Shown: positions 7,373 to 15,285, counted from the first letter of the stretch. The stretch: DNA of 31,906 nt from Thermoleophilaceae bacterium (GCA_013813135.1 JACCSF010000083.1:1-31906), one strand, 5' to 3'. Made by a program: numbers and translations. The notes: generated from the letters alone by a model not told the origin.

Positions 7373-8715
7373 CCGGCCGGCGCGATCGTCACGGTCGTCT
7401 TGAACACGCGCGTGGTCGCACCCGCGGTGAACTGCTGGCCCGGGTTCCCCGGGCCGAGCGGCACTGAGATGCGCAGCCGGCCGCGCGCGCTCGCGCTCAG
7501 CGAGCGGCGCACCAGACCCTTCGGCGTGTGGAGCACGATTCGGTAGGCGTGGCGCGGCACGAACAGGCGGGCGGTGGAGACCGTTGCGCTGCCGCTCCCG
7601 GACAGCGAGAAGCCGCGCCGGCCGGCTTTGGCAAGGCGACTGAACTCCATAGCCGGCCGCTTCACGCGCACGCCCCAGCCGTAGGCCGCGTAGCTCGGCT
7701 CCGCCGCCGTGAACGTCATCTTCGCGGGCGGGCGCGAGCCCCCACGCAGGCGAGCCATGATCGCCGGCAGCGTCTGTCTGAGGCCGCGGTTCCAGTACGC
7801 CCAGAGGTGATGCCCCGGGCCGTAGTCGTCGAACACGTGAGGTATCCCGAGCTCGCGCAGCCGCTGGTGGACCGTGAAGGCCTGCGCGGCGACGCCGACC
7901 TCGGTGATGTCGAGGTCGGGACCTCCTCCGAACGGGCCCCCGGGCTGGCCGTTCCCGGTACGCAGCCAGAGCGCCAGGCCGCGTAGGTTCTCAGCCAGAT
8001 CCCACGGGTTGTGGGCGCGCCAGCGCACCTCTTGGGTGGCGCGCGGGCCCCACAGCGAGCCCGGCGGCCCGCCGTCGGCGGCAGAGATCGAGTCGATGAT
8101 CTCCGGGGCCACGCCGGGCGGCGTGCTCGTGTCCACGGCGCCCGACAGACTGAGCGCGGAGGTGAAGAGGTCCGGGTGGCGCGCGGCGTAGCTGAACGTG
8201 CCGAAGCCGCCCATGGAGAGCCCGGCGATGGCACGGCCGGCGCCCATGGCACGCGTGCGGTAGCGGCCGTCGATGAACGGGATCAGGCGCTTGATGTGCC
8301 AGTTCTCCCAGCGCGGCGTCCCTCCCCGGCCGTTGTTGAACCAGTTCGTGTAGAAACCGCCCTTTCCGGCGTTGGGCATCACGACGATCAGCGGGAGCGC
8401 GGCCGTCAGTGACTCGGCATCGCCCTGGCCCTCGGTCGTCCACGAGCGCTGGTCGCCGCTGGCGCCGTGCAGCAGGTAGAGCACCGGGTAGCGTCGCGCC
8501 GGATGCTCGCGGTAGCCCGCCGGGAGCAGTACGCGCACGGCTGTGGAACCGGCCAGCTCAGAGGTCCGCAAGGTCAGCTCCTGCAGGCGCGGCGAGAGGC
8601 GCTGCGAGCCCAGCACCTGCGGGTCCTCGGCGGCCGCGGCGGGCGCGGCCCAGGCGGCGCAGGCGAGCACGGAGGCAAGTGTCAGCTGGCGAAGCCTGCT
8701 CGGCACGTTGCTCAC
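7369..8715 (-). CDS. Secreted esterase (esterase D / antigen 85-like alpha/beta hydrolase)
   Basis: This 448-aa protein starts at GTG 8715. A signal peptide (about residues 8-28, LTLASVLACAAWAAPAAAA) precedes an esterase_D/Ag85-type alpha/beta-hydrolase. The core has YPVLYLLHGASGD near 76-88, VVMPNAGKGGFYTNW near 111-125, the nucleophile elbow GLSMGG with Ser167, and the late histidine motif GPGHHLWAYW. The last 110 residues or so are a beta-rich extension full of Ser, Arg and Val that is not part of the hydrolase core and may be a surface-binding domain. The start overlaps the stop of the CMD-like gene (GTGA), so they are translationally coupled. The substrate (acyl ester, cell-wall or polysaccharide ester) cannot be named. 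Confidence 0.85.
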   Translation of the reverse strand: MSNVPSRLRQLTLASVLACAAWAAPAAAAEDPQVLGSQRLSPRLQELTLRTSELAGSTAVRVLLPAGYREHPARRYPVLYLLHGASGDQRSWTTEGQGDAESLTAALPLIVVMPNAGKGGFYTNWFNNGRGGTPRWENWHIKRLIPFIDGRYRTRAMGAGRAIAGLSMGGFGTFSYAARHPDLFTSALSLSGAVDTSTPPGVAPEIIDSISAADGGPPGSLWGPRATQEVRWRAHNPWDLAENLRGLALWLRTGNGQPGGPFGGGPDLDITEVGVAAQAFTVHQRLRELGIPHVFDDYGPGHHLWAYWNRGLRQTLPAIMARLRGGSRPPAKMTFTAAEPSYAAYGWGVRVKRPAMEFSRLAKAGRRGFSLSGSGSATVSTARLFVPRHAYRIVLHTPKGLVRRSLSASARGRLRISVPLGPGNPGQQFTAGATTRVFKTTVTIAPAG

Positions 8716-9242
8716 GCTTCGTCGCGGGCGCGCGTGAGCTGGGACGGGTCCAGCGGCGGGTCGGGCTCCAGCCCCGTGCTGGCGATCAGCATCGCGATGG
8801 CCGTGTAGTTGCCGATCACGAGCAGCAGCTCGACCACCTGGCGCGGGCCGAGCCGGCCGGCCAGCTCTGCCACCTGCTCCTCGGATGCGGCGCCCTCTGT
8901 GACGGTCGTGCGCGTGAGGCGCAGCACCAGCGACTGGTCGGCGTCGAAGGCCGGGTCGTCGTCCCTGCCGGCCTCGATCGCCTCGACCTGCTCGCCGCTG
9001 GCGCCGACCGCGCGGGCGATCGGGTCGTGCTGCACCCACTCGTAGCGCGAGCCGACGAGCTGCGCCACCTGCAGGATGGCCAGCTCACGCAGGAGCGGAT
9101 CGAGCTCGAGCCGCGTCAGCAGCGACCCGCCGTACTGCAGCCAGGGCCCGTACGCGGTCTCGGCGTGCGCCACCATCCGGAACAGCCTCAGCGGCGCCGG
9201 GTGGGCTCCGTCGCTCGGCTCGGTGAGCGGCAGTCTGGGCAT
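8712..9242 (-). CDS. Carboxymuconolactone decarboxylase (CMD/AhpD-like) family protein
   Basis: The 176-aa all-helical protein matches the CMD fold. LLRELAILQVAQLVGSRYEW leads to QHDPIARAVGASGEQVEAI, followed by the second helical repeat with QVVELLLVIGNYTAIAML. The CxxC of peroxidase-type AhpD is absent, so alkylhydroperoxidase activity is not supported; the histidine in WVQHDP is kept. ATG 9242 lies 6 nt after TAGGGT, a leaderless arrangement. The stop overlaps the esterase start, so the pair forms an operon. Many proteins of this family have no known substrate, and I cannot say what this one does beyond the family. Confidence 0.82.
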   Translation of the reverse strand: MPRLPLTEPSDGAHPAPLRLFRMVAHAETAYGPWLQYGGSLLTRLELDPLLRELAILQVAQLVGSRYEWVQHDPIARAVGASGEQVEAIEAGRDDDPAFDADQSLVLRLTRTTVTEGAASEEQVAELAGRLGPRQVVELLLVIGNYTAIAMLIASTGLEPDPPLDPSQLTRARDEA

Positions 9243-9248
9243 GCGGCC

Positions 9249-9254
9249 ACCCTA
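9249..9254 (-). promoter_or_regulatory. Candidate leaderless -10 (TAGGGT) for CMD-like gene
   Basis: TAGGGT lies 6 nt before ATG 9242, at canonical leaderless spacing. Confidence 0.5.
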
Positions 9255-9289
9255 CCTCCCAGGCGCCCTCGCCGATCGGTCGGGCGGGC

Positions 9290-9688
9290 CTAGAGCTCGT
9301 CGCGCAGGTCGAACGCCTCGTCGGCGTCCTCGAGCTCCGGCTTGCGGAAGAAGTGCGGGTTCACGCAGTCGAAGGCCTCCGTGTAGCCGTCGTAGGCGCG
9401 CTCGACCGTCGAGCGGCACTGGGGCAGTGGCATGCCGGTCATCTTCACGCCGCCGAAGCCGTGGCGGGTGCGCTCGGCCTGCTCGAAGAGCTCCACGTCG
9501 ATCTCGCCGCGGAAGACCTTGTTCATGCAGCCCATGAAGCGGCGGCCGGTCTCCTCGTCGTCGTAGAGGTAGAGGAACTGGCAACCCGACGCGATGCAGC
9601 CGGACGGGTGGACGACGCGGTCGCAGAACGAGCAGCACTGGCGGCACTCATGCAGGTCTGCAGACGTTCTGGCGGGTATGGGCGCCAC
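9290..9688 (-). CDS. Nine-cysteine conserved protein of unknown function
   Basis: I do not recognise a named family. The 132-aa product has nine cysteines at residues 15, 18, 19, 22, 31, 36, 54, 91 and 108. The first six fall in a compact cluster (CRQCCSFC, then HPSGC and SGCQ). This looks like a zinc or iron-sulfur site rather than disulfides, since there is no signal peptide. Other notable stretches are YDDEETGRRFMGCMNKVF and an acidic tail. GC-rich third positions and the clean frame support real coding. GTG 9688 lies 6 nt after TACACT, so it is probably leaderless. It sits between dnaE and the CMD-like gene with its own promoter; context gives no function. Confidence 0.75.
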   Translation of the reverse strand: MAPIPARTSADLHECRQCCSFCDRVVHPSGCIASGCQFLYLYDDEETGRRFMGCMNKVFRGEIDVELFEQAERTRHGFGGVKMTGMPLPQCRSTVERAYDGYTEAFDCVNPHFFRKPELEDADEAFDLRDEL

Positions 9689-9694
9689 TCGGAA

Positions 9695-9700
9695 AGTGTA
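9695..9700 (-). promoter_or_regulatory. Candidate leaderless -10 (TACACT) for the nine-cysteine gene
   Basis: TACACT lies 6 nt before GTG 9688, within the 27-bp gap downstream of dnaE. Confidence 0.5.
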
Positions 9701-9715
9701 GTAGCGCGCTTCGTC

Positions 9716-12700
9716 TCAGGCGACGACGCGCGCCGCGCCGTGCAGCGCCGACAGCTCGGACTGGCAGGCGGTCGAGCCGGAGACCTTGAACTCAGGGCCG
9801 AGCACCAGCCGCCTCGGACCCACCGCGAGCAGCAACTCCTGCTCGCCCGGATGGTGCCCGACGACCTCTTTCAGCTCCTCCAGGAACGTGTCGGGCACGC
9901 CCGGGGAGACGTGCAGGCAGACGCGCCGCACGATCGCCTCGGTGACCGCGGCCTCCGTCGCCCGCAGCACCTCCTCCTCGCTCGGGTCGAAGGGCTCCAC
10001 CTCCTGTGCGACCAGCTTGGTCTCCCCCGCCTCCTTGTGATCCACGCGCCCGCGCACGATCACGAGCTTGTCCACGTCGACCTTGTCGGCGTTCGCGGCG
10101 TAGGCGGAGTTGAACACGAGCAGCTCGACCTGGCCCTCGAGGTCATCCAGCGTGGCGAACATCATCGGATCGCCCTTCTTGGTGCGGATGCGCTTGCACT
10201 CGGCGATCATTCCGCCGACCATGACCCACTCGCCGTCCTTCTTGCCGCTTAGGTCGGCCAGCGAGCAGTCCACCTTGGCCCGCAGCGCGTGGCGCACCTC
10301 CTTGAGCGGATGGCTCGAGAGGAACAGCCCCAACGTCTCCTTCTCCCATGTGTTCAGCTGCCTGCGGTCGTCGGGCAGCGGCGGGATCGGCAGGTCGTGG
10401 TGCGCGACGGCCTCGTCGCTGCCGCCTTCCAGGTCGAAGAAGGAGCTCTGGCCACTGAGGGCGTCCTGCTGTGACTGCGCGCCCGCCGCCTGCGCCTGGA
10501 GCAGCACCTGCATCACGCCGGTGCGCGTGCCGGTCAGCGAGTCGAAGGCGCCGCATTTGACGAGCGACTCGCTCGCCTTCTTGTTAACCGCCTGGCAGTC
10601 GACGCGCCGGCAGAAGTCCCAGATCGAGGTGAACGGGCCTTCCTCCTCTCGCGCGCGCTTGATCGCCTCGACGGCCAGGTAGCCGAGGCCCTTGACGGCG
10701 TCGAGGCCGAAGCGGATGTTGCCCTCGACCACCTTGAAGTCGTGCCCCGACTGGTTCACGTCGGGCGGCAGGACCTCGATCCCCATGTCCTCGCACTGGG
10801 CAACGAAGAAGGGCACCTTGTCCTTGGTCGACATCACCGAGGAGATCAGCGCCGCCATGTACTCGGCCGGGTAGCTCGCCTTGAGCCACGCGGTGCGGTA
10901 GGAGATCAGCGCGTAGCAGGCGGCGTGCGAGCGGTTGAAGGAGTAGTCCGCGGCCGCCTCGTTGACCGCCCACAGCTCCGCGATCACGGGCTCGGAGGTG
11001 CCGGTGGCGCGGGCGCCCTCGAAGAAGCGGTCCCTGAGCGCGGCCATGCGCTCGCGCTGCTTCTTGCCGATCGCCTTGCGCAGGTCGTCCGCCTCGGGGC
11101 CCGAGAAGCCGGCGATTCCCTTGGCGATCTGCATCGACTGCTCCTGGTAGAGGATCACCCCGCGCGAGGACTCCGTGATCGGACGCAGGCGCTCGTCCGG
11201 GTAGTTGATTGCGTCGGGGTTGCGCTTGTTGCGCGCGTAGGTGTCGATGTAGCGCATGGCGCCCGGGCGGTAGAGCGAGACCAGGGCGACAAGGTCGTTG
11301 AACTCGGTCGGCCGGACCTTCTTGAGGGCGTCGCGCATGCCGTCGGACTCGAACTGGAACACGCCCACGGAGTTGCCGCCGGCCAGCATCTCGTAGGTCT
11401 TCACGTCGTCGAGCGGCAGCGTGGTCATGTCCGGCCGCTCGCCGGTCGACTGCTCGATGATGTCGAGCGCGGCCTCGATCACGTCGAGGTTGCGCAGCCC
11501 GAGGAAGTCCATCTTGAGCAGGCCGATCTCCTCGATCGGCTTCATCGGGTACTGAGTCACCGTCCGGTACGAGCGCTCGCCGTCGCCCGCCGAGGCGCTC
11601 TTGTCCTCCGCCAGCTGGAGGGGCACGATGTCGGTCAGGGGCCGGTCGGCGATCACCACCGCCGCCGCGTGGATCGAGGCGTTGCGCACGATCCCCTCGA
11701 GCCCCTTCGCAACCTCGATGATCTGGCGCGCCTCGGGCTCGGAGTCGTAGACCCGCCGCAGGTCGGCTTCCTCGGTGAGGTACTGGTCGAACGACTTCGA
11801 TCGGCCCATGATCGGCTCGGGGATCAGCTTCGCGATGCGGTCGCCCGCGCCGTAGTCGAAGCCGAGCACGCGGGCGGCGTCGCGCGTGGCCGCGCGCGGG
11901 AACATGCGACCGAACGTGATGATCTGGGCGACCGACTCGCGACCGTACTTGTCGGCGACGTACTGGATGACGCGGTCGCGGCCCTTGACCGAGAAGTCGA
12001 TGTCGATGTCCGGCATCGAGATGCGCTCGGCGTTGAGGAAGCGCTCGAAGAGAAGGTCGTACTCGATCGGATCGACGTCCGTGATCTGGAGGGAGTACGA
12101 GACGATCGAGCCGGCCGCCGAGCCGCGCCCCGGGCCGACGGCGATGCCGTTGTCCTTGGCGAACTTGACGAAGTCCCAGACGATCAGGAAGTAGGCCGAG
12201 AACCCCATCTTCTCGATCACGCCCAGCTCCAGCTCGAGCCGCTCGACCGCTTCGGCCGACGGCGGGTCGCCGTAGCGGCGGCGCAGCCCCTCGTGGGCGA
12301 GCCGGCGCAGGTACGCCTCCTCCGGCTGGCCCTCGGGGGTCGTGAAGCGCGGGATCAACATCTTGCCGAGCTCCATCTCGATCTCGCAGCGTTCGGCGAT
12401 CTCGAGCGTGGTGGCGATCGACTCGGGCCATTGTGCGAAGGCGGCCGCCATCTCGTCGGAGTCCTTGAGGAAGAACTCGTTCGTGTCGAAGGAGAGCTTC
12501 GGCGCGGCTAGCGTGCTCTTGGTCTGCACGCACAGCAGGGCCTTGTGGTTGTCGAAGTCCTCGCGCCCCAGGTAGTGGACGTCGCCGGTCGCGACGAGCG
12601 GCCGTCCGAGCTCCCGAGCGATCCGCACGATGCCCTCGTTGGCCTTGTCCTGCTCGGGCACGCCGTTCTTCTGGACCTCGAAGTAGACGTCCTCGGTCCC

Positions 12701-13198
12701 GAACACCTGCAGGAGCGCATCGACGTGGGCGCGCGCCTCGGTGCTCACGTCGTCGACGAGGCGCCGGCAGAAGCGCGACTGCAGGCAGCCGGTGAGCGCG
12801 ATCACGCCCTCGGAGTAGCGCTCGAGCAGCGGCAGGTCGACGTTGGCCTTGCCGCGCTTGTAGCCCTCGAGGTAACCGGCCGAGCTCAGCTTGACGAGGT
12901 TGCGAAAGCCCTCGTCGCTGGCGCCGAGCAGGGTAAGGTGGTTGCGCTCGTAGCGCACCTCCTCGGTCTTGCAGTCGTCGACGAAGTAGGCCTCGAGGCC
13001 CGCGATCGGCTTGATCCCATGGCGCTTGCAGGCCTGGTAGTGCTCTACGGCGCCGTTCATGACGCCGTGGTCGGTGAGGCCCAGGGCCGGCTGGCCGAAG
13101 GAGGCCGCCCGCTCCGCCAGCGCATCGATGCGGCAGGCACCGTCGAGGACGGAGTACTCGGAGTGGACGTGGAGATGGGCGAACGACGCGGACGGCAC
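9716..13198 (-). CDS. dnaE: DNA polymerase III alpha subunit (replicative)
   Basis: This 1160-aa C-family replicative polymerase has an N-terminal PHP domain (FAHLHVHSEYSVLDGACR from residue 6, then GLTDHGVMNG). The catalytic palm has GPGRGSAAGS and the aspartates of MPDIDIDFSVKGRD near residues 394-407. It continues with FGRMFPRAATRDAARVLG, the fingers, YSFNRSHAACYALISYRTAWLK, helix-hairpin-helix and a C-terminal OB fold (MVGGMIAECKRIRTKKGDP). Its length fits DnaE1. The PHP histidines and aspartates of the proofreading-competent type look present at the N-terminus (HLHVHSE, TDHG), but activity is not proven by this. GTG 13198 is preceded by TATATT at 9 nt, giving a near-leaderless mRNA. The gene is intact over 3.5 kb. 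Confidence 0.97.
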   Translation of the reverse strand: MPSASFAHLHVHSEYSVLDGACRIDALAERAASFGQPALGLTDHGVMNGAVEHYQACKRHGIKPIAGLEAYFVDDCKTEEVRYERNHLTLLGASDEGFRNLVKLSSAGYLEGYKRGKANVDLPLLERYSEGVIALTGCLQSRFCRRLVDDVSTEARAHVDALLQVFGTEDVYFEVQKNGVPEQDKANEGIVRIARELGRPLVATGDVHYLGREDFDNHKALLCVQTKSTLAAPKLSFDTNEFFLKDSDEMAAAFAQWPESIATTLEIAERCEIEMELGKMLIPRFTTPEGQPEEAYLRRLAHEGLRRRYGDPPSAEAVERLELELGVIEKMGFSAYFLIVWDFVKFAKDNGIAVGPGRGSAAGSIVSYSLQITDVDPIEYDLLFERFLNAERISMPDIDIDFSVKGRDRVIQYVADKYGRESVAQIITFGRMFPRAATRDAARVLGFDYGAGDRIAKLIPEPIMGRSKSFDQYLTEEADLRRVYDSEPEARQIIEVAKGLEGIVRNASIHAAAVVIADRPLTDIVPLQLAEDKSASAGDGERSYRTVTQYPMKPIEEIGLLKMDFLGLRNLDVIEAALDIIEQSTGERPDMTTLPLDDVKTYEMLAGGNSVGVFQFESDGMRDALKKVRPTEFNDLVALVSLYRPGAMRYIDTYARNKRNPDAINYPDERLRPITESSRGVILYQEQSMQIAKGIAGFSGPEADDLRKAIGKKQRERMAALRDRFFEGARATGTSEPVIAELWAVNEAAADYSFNRSHAACYALISYRTAWLKASYPAEYMAALISSVMSTKDKVPFFVAQCEDMGIEVLPPDVNQSGHDFKVVEGNIRFGLDAVKGLGYLAVEAIKRAREEEGPFTSIWDFCRRVDCQAVNKKASESLVKCGAFDSLTGTRTGVMQVLLQAQAAGAQSQQDALSGQSSFFDLEGGSDEAVAHHDLPIPPLPDDRRQLNTWEKETLGLFLSSHPLKEVRHALRAKVDCSLADLSGKKDGEWVMVGGMIAECKRIRTKKGDPMMFATLDDLEGQVELLVFNSAYAANADKVDVDKLVIVRGRVDHKEAGETKLVAQEVEPFDPSEEEVLRATEAAVTEAIVRRVCLHVSPGVPDTFLEELKEVVGHHPGEQELLLAVGPRRLVLGPEFKVSGSTACQSELSALHGAARVVA

Positions 13199-13207
13199 CG
13201 GGCGCTG

Positions 13208-13213
13208 AATATA
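13208..13213 (-). promoter_or_regulatory. Candidate -10 (TATATT) for dnaE
   Basis: TATATT lies 9 nt before GTG 13198, which predicts a leader of 0-3 nt. It is the most AT-rich spot in the 76-bp gap. Confidence 0.5.
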
Positions 13214-13215
13214 CG

Positions 13216-13256
13216 TCTGGGCTCGGACCCCAAAGGGGGGGCCCGCCGGGGCCCAG
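13216..13256 (-). terminator. Possible GC-rich terminator hairpin after VOC gene
   Basis: On the minus strand GGGCCC-CGGC-GGGCCC is followed by CCCCTTTGGGG, and an outer TGGGC/GCCCA pair encloses both. There is no U-tract, so termination is uncertain. The plus strand here holds a run of seven G. Confidence 0.3.
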
Positions 13257-13274
13257 GCCGCTATCTCCGGATGT

Positions 13275-13694
13275 TCATGGGGCGCGCGAGTGGCCCCGGC
13301 CGCGTGGGTCCCTGGCGATCGACGCGGCGTTCGGCTCCCACAGCTGGATGCGGTTTCCCTCGGGGTCCTCGAGCTCCGCGAAGCGTCCGTTTGGGTACGG
13401 CTCGGCGTGGGGCTCGACGGTCACGCCCGCTGTGCGCAGCCGGTCCACGATGCCGTCCAGATCGACGACGCGGAAGTTGATCTTCCAGGTCTTCTCCGGC
13501 GCGCCGAAGGAGTCCGAGTCCTGCGAGAAGGCCGAGAACACCGTTTCGCCGCGATCCTGGAACCAGCCTGGGTCGTCATAGTCCTGCGAGTCGATCATCA
13601 CGACGCCGAAGTGATCCGCGTACCAGCGGTTGAGCGCGTCTGGATCTCGGGCGCGGAAGAAGAACCCGCCGATCCCGGTCACCTTTGCGGTCAA
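13275..13694 (-). CDS. VOC (glyoxalase/bleomycin-resistance) superfamily protein
   Basis: This small (about 139 aa) vicinal-oxygen-chelate protein opens VTGIGGFFFRARDPDALNRWY. It has the second-module signature WKINFRVVDLDGIVDRLRTAGV and closes with the typical FAELEDPEGNRIQLWEP. The fold is a paired beta-alpha-beta-beta-beta module, and the terminal glutamate of the EPEGN/QLWEP region is a usual metal ligand. Superfamily members include glyoxalases, dioxygenases and drug-binding proteins; nothing here selects one. The start is TTG 13694, overlapping the upstream stop (TTGA), or GTG 13682. I prefer the TTG because family members often begin one residue before AKVTGIGG. Confidence 0.82.
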   Translation of the reverse strand: MTAKVTGIGGFFFRARDPDALNRWYADHFGVVMIDSQDYDDPGWFQDRGETVFSAFSQDSDSFGAPEKTWKINFRVVDLDGIVDRLRTAGVTVEPHAEPYPNGRFAELEDPEGNRIQLWEPNAASIARDPRGRGHSRAP

Positions 13695-13852
13695 GCCTGG
13701 GCCTCGGCCGCGCGCTTGAGGTTCTCCAGCCAGGCGCGCAGCGAGCCGTCCCACGCGCCCTGCAGGGTCTGGATGTCCCAGATGGTCTGAATCGGTGCGT
13801 GGACGACGATCTCGTCGCGGGTGATGACCGGCGCGGCGGTGTCGATTTCCAT
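13691..13852 (-). CDS. 53-aa SRPBCC remnant, internally deleted
   Basis: The ORF reads MEIDTAAPVITRDEIVVHAP then IQTIWDIQTLQGAWDG and SLRAWLENLKRAAEAQA. The first 29 residues match the beginning of SRPBCC/polyketide-cyclase-like proteins, and the last 22 or so match the end of their C-terminal helix. The intervening beta-sheet of about 90 residues is missing with the frame preserved. The apparent junction (about 13754-13768) falls on the palindrome CCCTGCAGGG. The start is strong: AAGGAGG (13858-13864) lies 5 nt before ATG 13852. The stop overlaps the VOC start. It cannot form an SRPBCC pocket. It may be a deletion scar kept because translation through it feeds the VOC gene, or a new short peptide. 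The family assignment is from memory of SRPBCC ends. Confidence 0.65.
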   Translation of the reverse strand: MEIDTAAPVITRDEIVVHAPIQTIWDIQTLQGAWDGSLRAWLENLKRAAEAQA

Positions 13853-13876
13853 CGGTGCCTCCTTGGGAGTCGCCGA

Positions 13877-14083
13877 TCAGCGTACGCGCCGATCCCGCCG
13901 CTTGCCCATCAGGTACGCGAGCTCGAGCTCCCACGGAGCCCCCGCGGACGCGACGCCCTCGTCCTCGAGCCATCCGAACAGGACCGGGTACGCCTCGTCC
14001 GGGGAGTCGCTCCGGCCCGCGCCGGCCCGGATCGTCCCGCACGGCTGCGAGCCTGGCTCCTGGCCTCGTGATGGATCCTGCAT
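13877..14083 (-). pseudogene. Possible GyrI-like/MerR-effector domain fragment (68 aa)
   Basis: This weak call covers 68 residues. The C-terminal 50 or so have GC-rich third positions as in real genes here. EAYPVLFGWLEDEG followed by AGAPWELEL resembles the end of GyrI-like effector domains, where a loop of the type AGPPWE follows an amphipathic helix. The first 15 codons look non-coding in base use. It lies 24 bp upstream of the SRPBCC remnant on the same strand. It may be a decayed fragment, a short real gene or chance. If it is not a gene, 13853-14179 is a 327-bp interval holding only the kinase promoter and the SRPBCC ribosome site. Confidence 0.3.
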
Positions 14084-14167
14084 TCCACTGCCTCCGGGTG
14101 CGTTTGCCCCCTATGACCCCGCGACCTCTCGGAACTCATCGGAGCGGTCTCGCTCGAGCGGCGCTCC

Positions 14168-14173
14168 TATCCT
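14168..14173 (+). promoter_or_regulatory. Candidate leaderless -10 (TATCCT) for PAS kinase
   Basis: TATCCT is followed by 6 nt (GCGAAC) and GTG 14180. No Shine-Dalgarno is present. Confidence 0.5.
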
Positions 14174-14179
14174 GCGAAC

Positions 14180-15280
14180 GTGCCCTCAGCGCGCACCGAC
14201 GGCCACCCGGAGCGGTGGGGAGACGACCCGAAGCTGCGCGCCCTGCTCGGTGAGCAGGGCGCGGCAGGCTTCCGTGCCATGTTCGACGGCTTCCCCGAGG
14301 CGGTCGGAGTCCTCTGGGCACTGCGCGACGGCAACGGGCGCATCGAGGACTTCGCCTTCGGCTACGGCAACCCGTCGATCCTGCGCAGCTTCCGCATACC
14401 TCCCGAAACGCGCGACCGCTACACGCTCTTGGAGGCGCTGCCGCGGATGCGCGACAGCCGCGCCTTCGACGCCTACGTCCGGACCTGCGACGCCGGCGAG
14501 CCGTGGGTCGAGGAGATCACCTACGACACGCCGTTCGGAGACGGCTACATGCTGGGAACCTTCGCGCACCGCACCGCGCGACTCGGTGACGGGGTGATGG
14601 TCTTCCTCACCGACGTGACCGAGCAGCGGCGGATGGAGGCGGACCTGCGCGGGTACGCCGACGTCGTGGCCCACGACCTGCGTGAGCCGGTGGCCAACAT
14701 GGCGCTGCTCGTCAGGGTGCTGGAACAGCGGGCCGACGAGCCGCCGCGGCCCGACGTGCTCGACATGCTGCGGGAGGGCATCGAGCGGTCACAGGAGCTG
14801 ATCGACGCGGTGCTGGTGTACGCGCGCATGGGCGAACTGAGCCCCGAGCGGGTGGCGCTGGACCAGTTGGTGGCCCAGGTAGCCGAGGATCTGCGCTCGA
14901 GGTTAGCCGAGGCCGGCGCGACCCTGGCGGTCGGAAAGCTGCCCGAGGTCGAGTGCGATCCCCGGCAGCTGCGGCGCGTGCTTCAGAACCTGGTTGGCAA
15001 CGCCGTTAAGTTCCGCGGCGACGCGCCACCGCACGTCGAGGTGTCGGCGCTGCGCGGCAGTGAGGAGTGGGTGGTGACCGTGCAAGACAACGGCGTCGGG
15101 GTCGACCCCGAGCAGGCGACCCGCATCTTCGGCATGTTCTCCCGCGTCGACAGCGAGGCCGACGGAATAGGCATCGGCCTGGCGGTCTGCCGGCGCGTCG
15201 TGGAGGCGCACGGCGGACGCATTTGGGTCGAGCCCGCGGAGGGCGGAGGCAGCGCCTTCCGGTTCACGATGCCGCTCTAG
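14180..15280 (+). CDS. PAS-domain sensor histidine kinase (HisKA + HATPase_c)
   Basis: This 366-aa soluble kinase has no membrane segment. A PAS-like sensor spans about residues 30-150 (FDGFPEAVGVLWALRDGNGR, ending VMVFLTDVTEQRRMEADLRG). The HisKA motif YADVVAHDLREPVANMA carries the phosphoacceptor His near residue 165. HATPase_c follows, with N-box LRRVLQNLVGNAVKFRG, VQDNGVGVDPEQATRIFGMF and GIGIGLAVCRRVVEAHGG. This resembles phytochrome/cyanobacterial-type kinases in its catalytic part but lacks a GAF/PHY chromophore module. No response regulator is encoded nearby, so it is an orphan. GTG 14180 fits a leaderless start after TATCCT. It converges on the 56-aa membrane protein gene with 5 bp between stops. 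Confidence 0.9.
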   Translation: MPSARTDGHPERWGDDPKLRALLGEQGAAGFRAMFDGFPEAVGVLWALRDGNGRIEDFAFGYGNPSILRSFRIPPETRDRYTLLEALPRMRDSRAFDAYVRTCDAGEPWVEEITYDTPFGDGYMLGTFAHRTARLGDGVMVFLTDVTEQRRMEADLRGYADVVAHDLREPVANMALLVRVLEQRADEPPRPDVLDMLREGIERSQELIDAVLVYARMGELSPERVALDQLVAQVAEDLRSRLAEAGATLAVGKLPEVECDPRQLRRVLQNLVGNAVKFRGDAPPHVEVSALRGSEEWVVTVQDNGVGVDPEQATRIFGMFSRVDSEADGIGIGLAVCRRVVEAHGGRIWVEPAEGGGSAFRFTMPL

Positions 15281-15285
15281 GGCGC

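Noticed and set aside
10742..12511. 589-codon plus-strand open frame inside dnaE
   Set aside because: Antisense to the intact polymerase gene, rich in Val/Gly/Arg/His repeats and without recognisable domains.
13235..13241. Run of seven G as a phase-variable tract
   Set aside because: It is intergenic, short, and lies in a GC-rich hairpin rather than in a coding frame or between -35 and -10.
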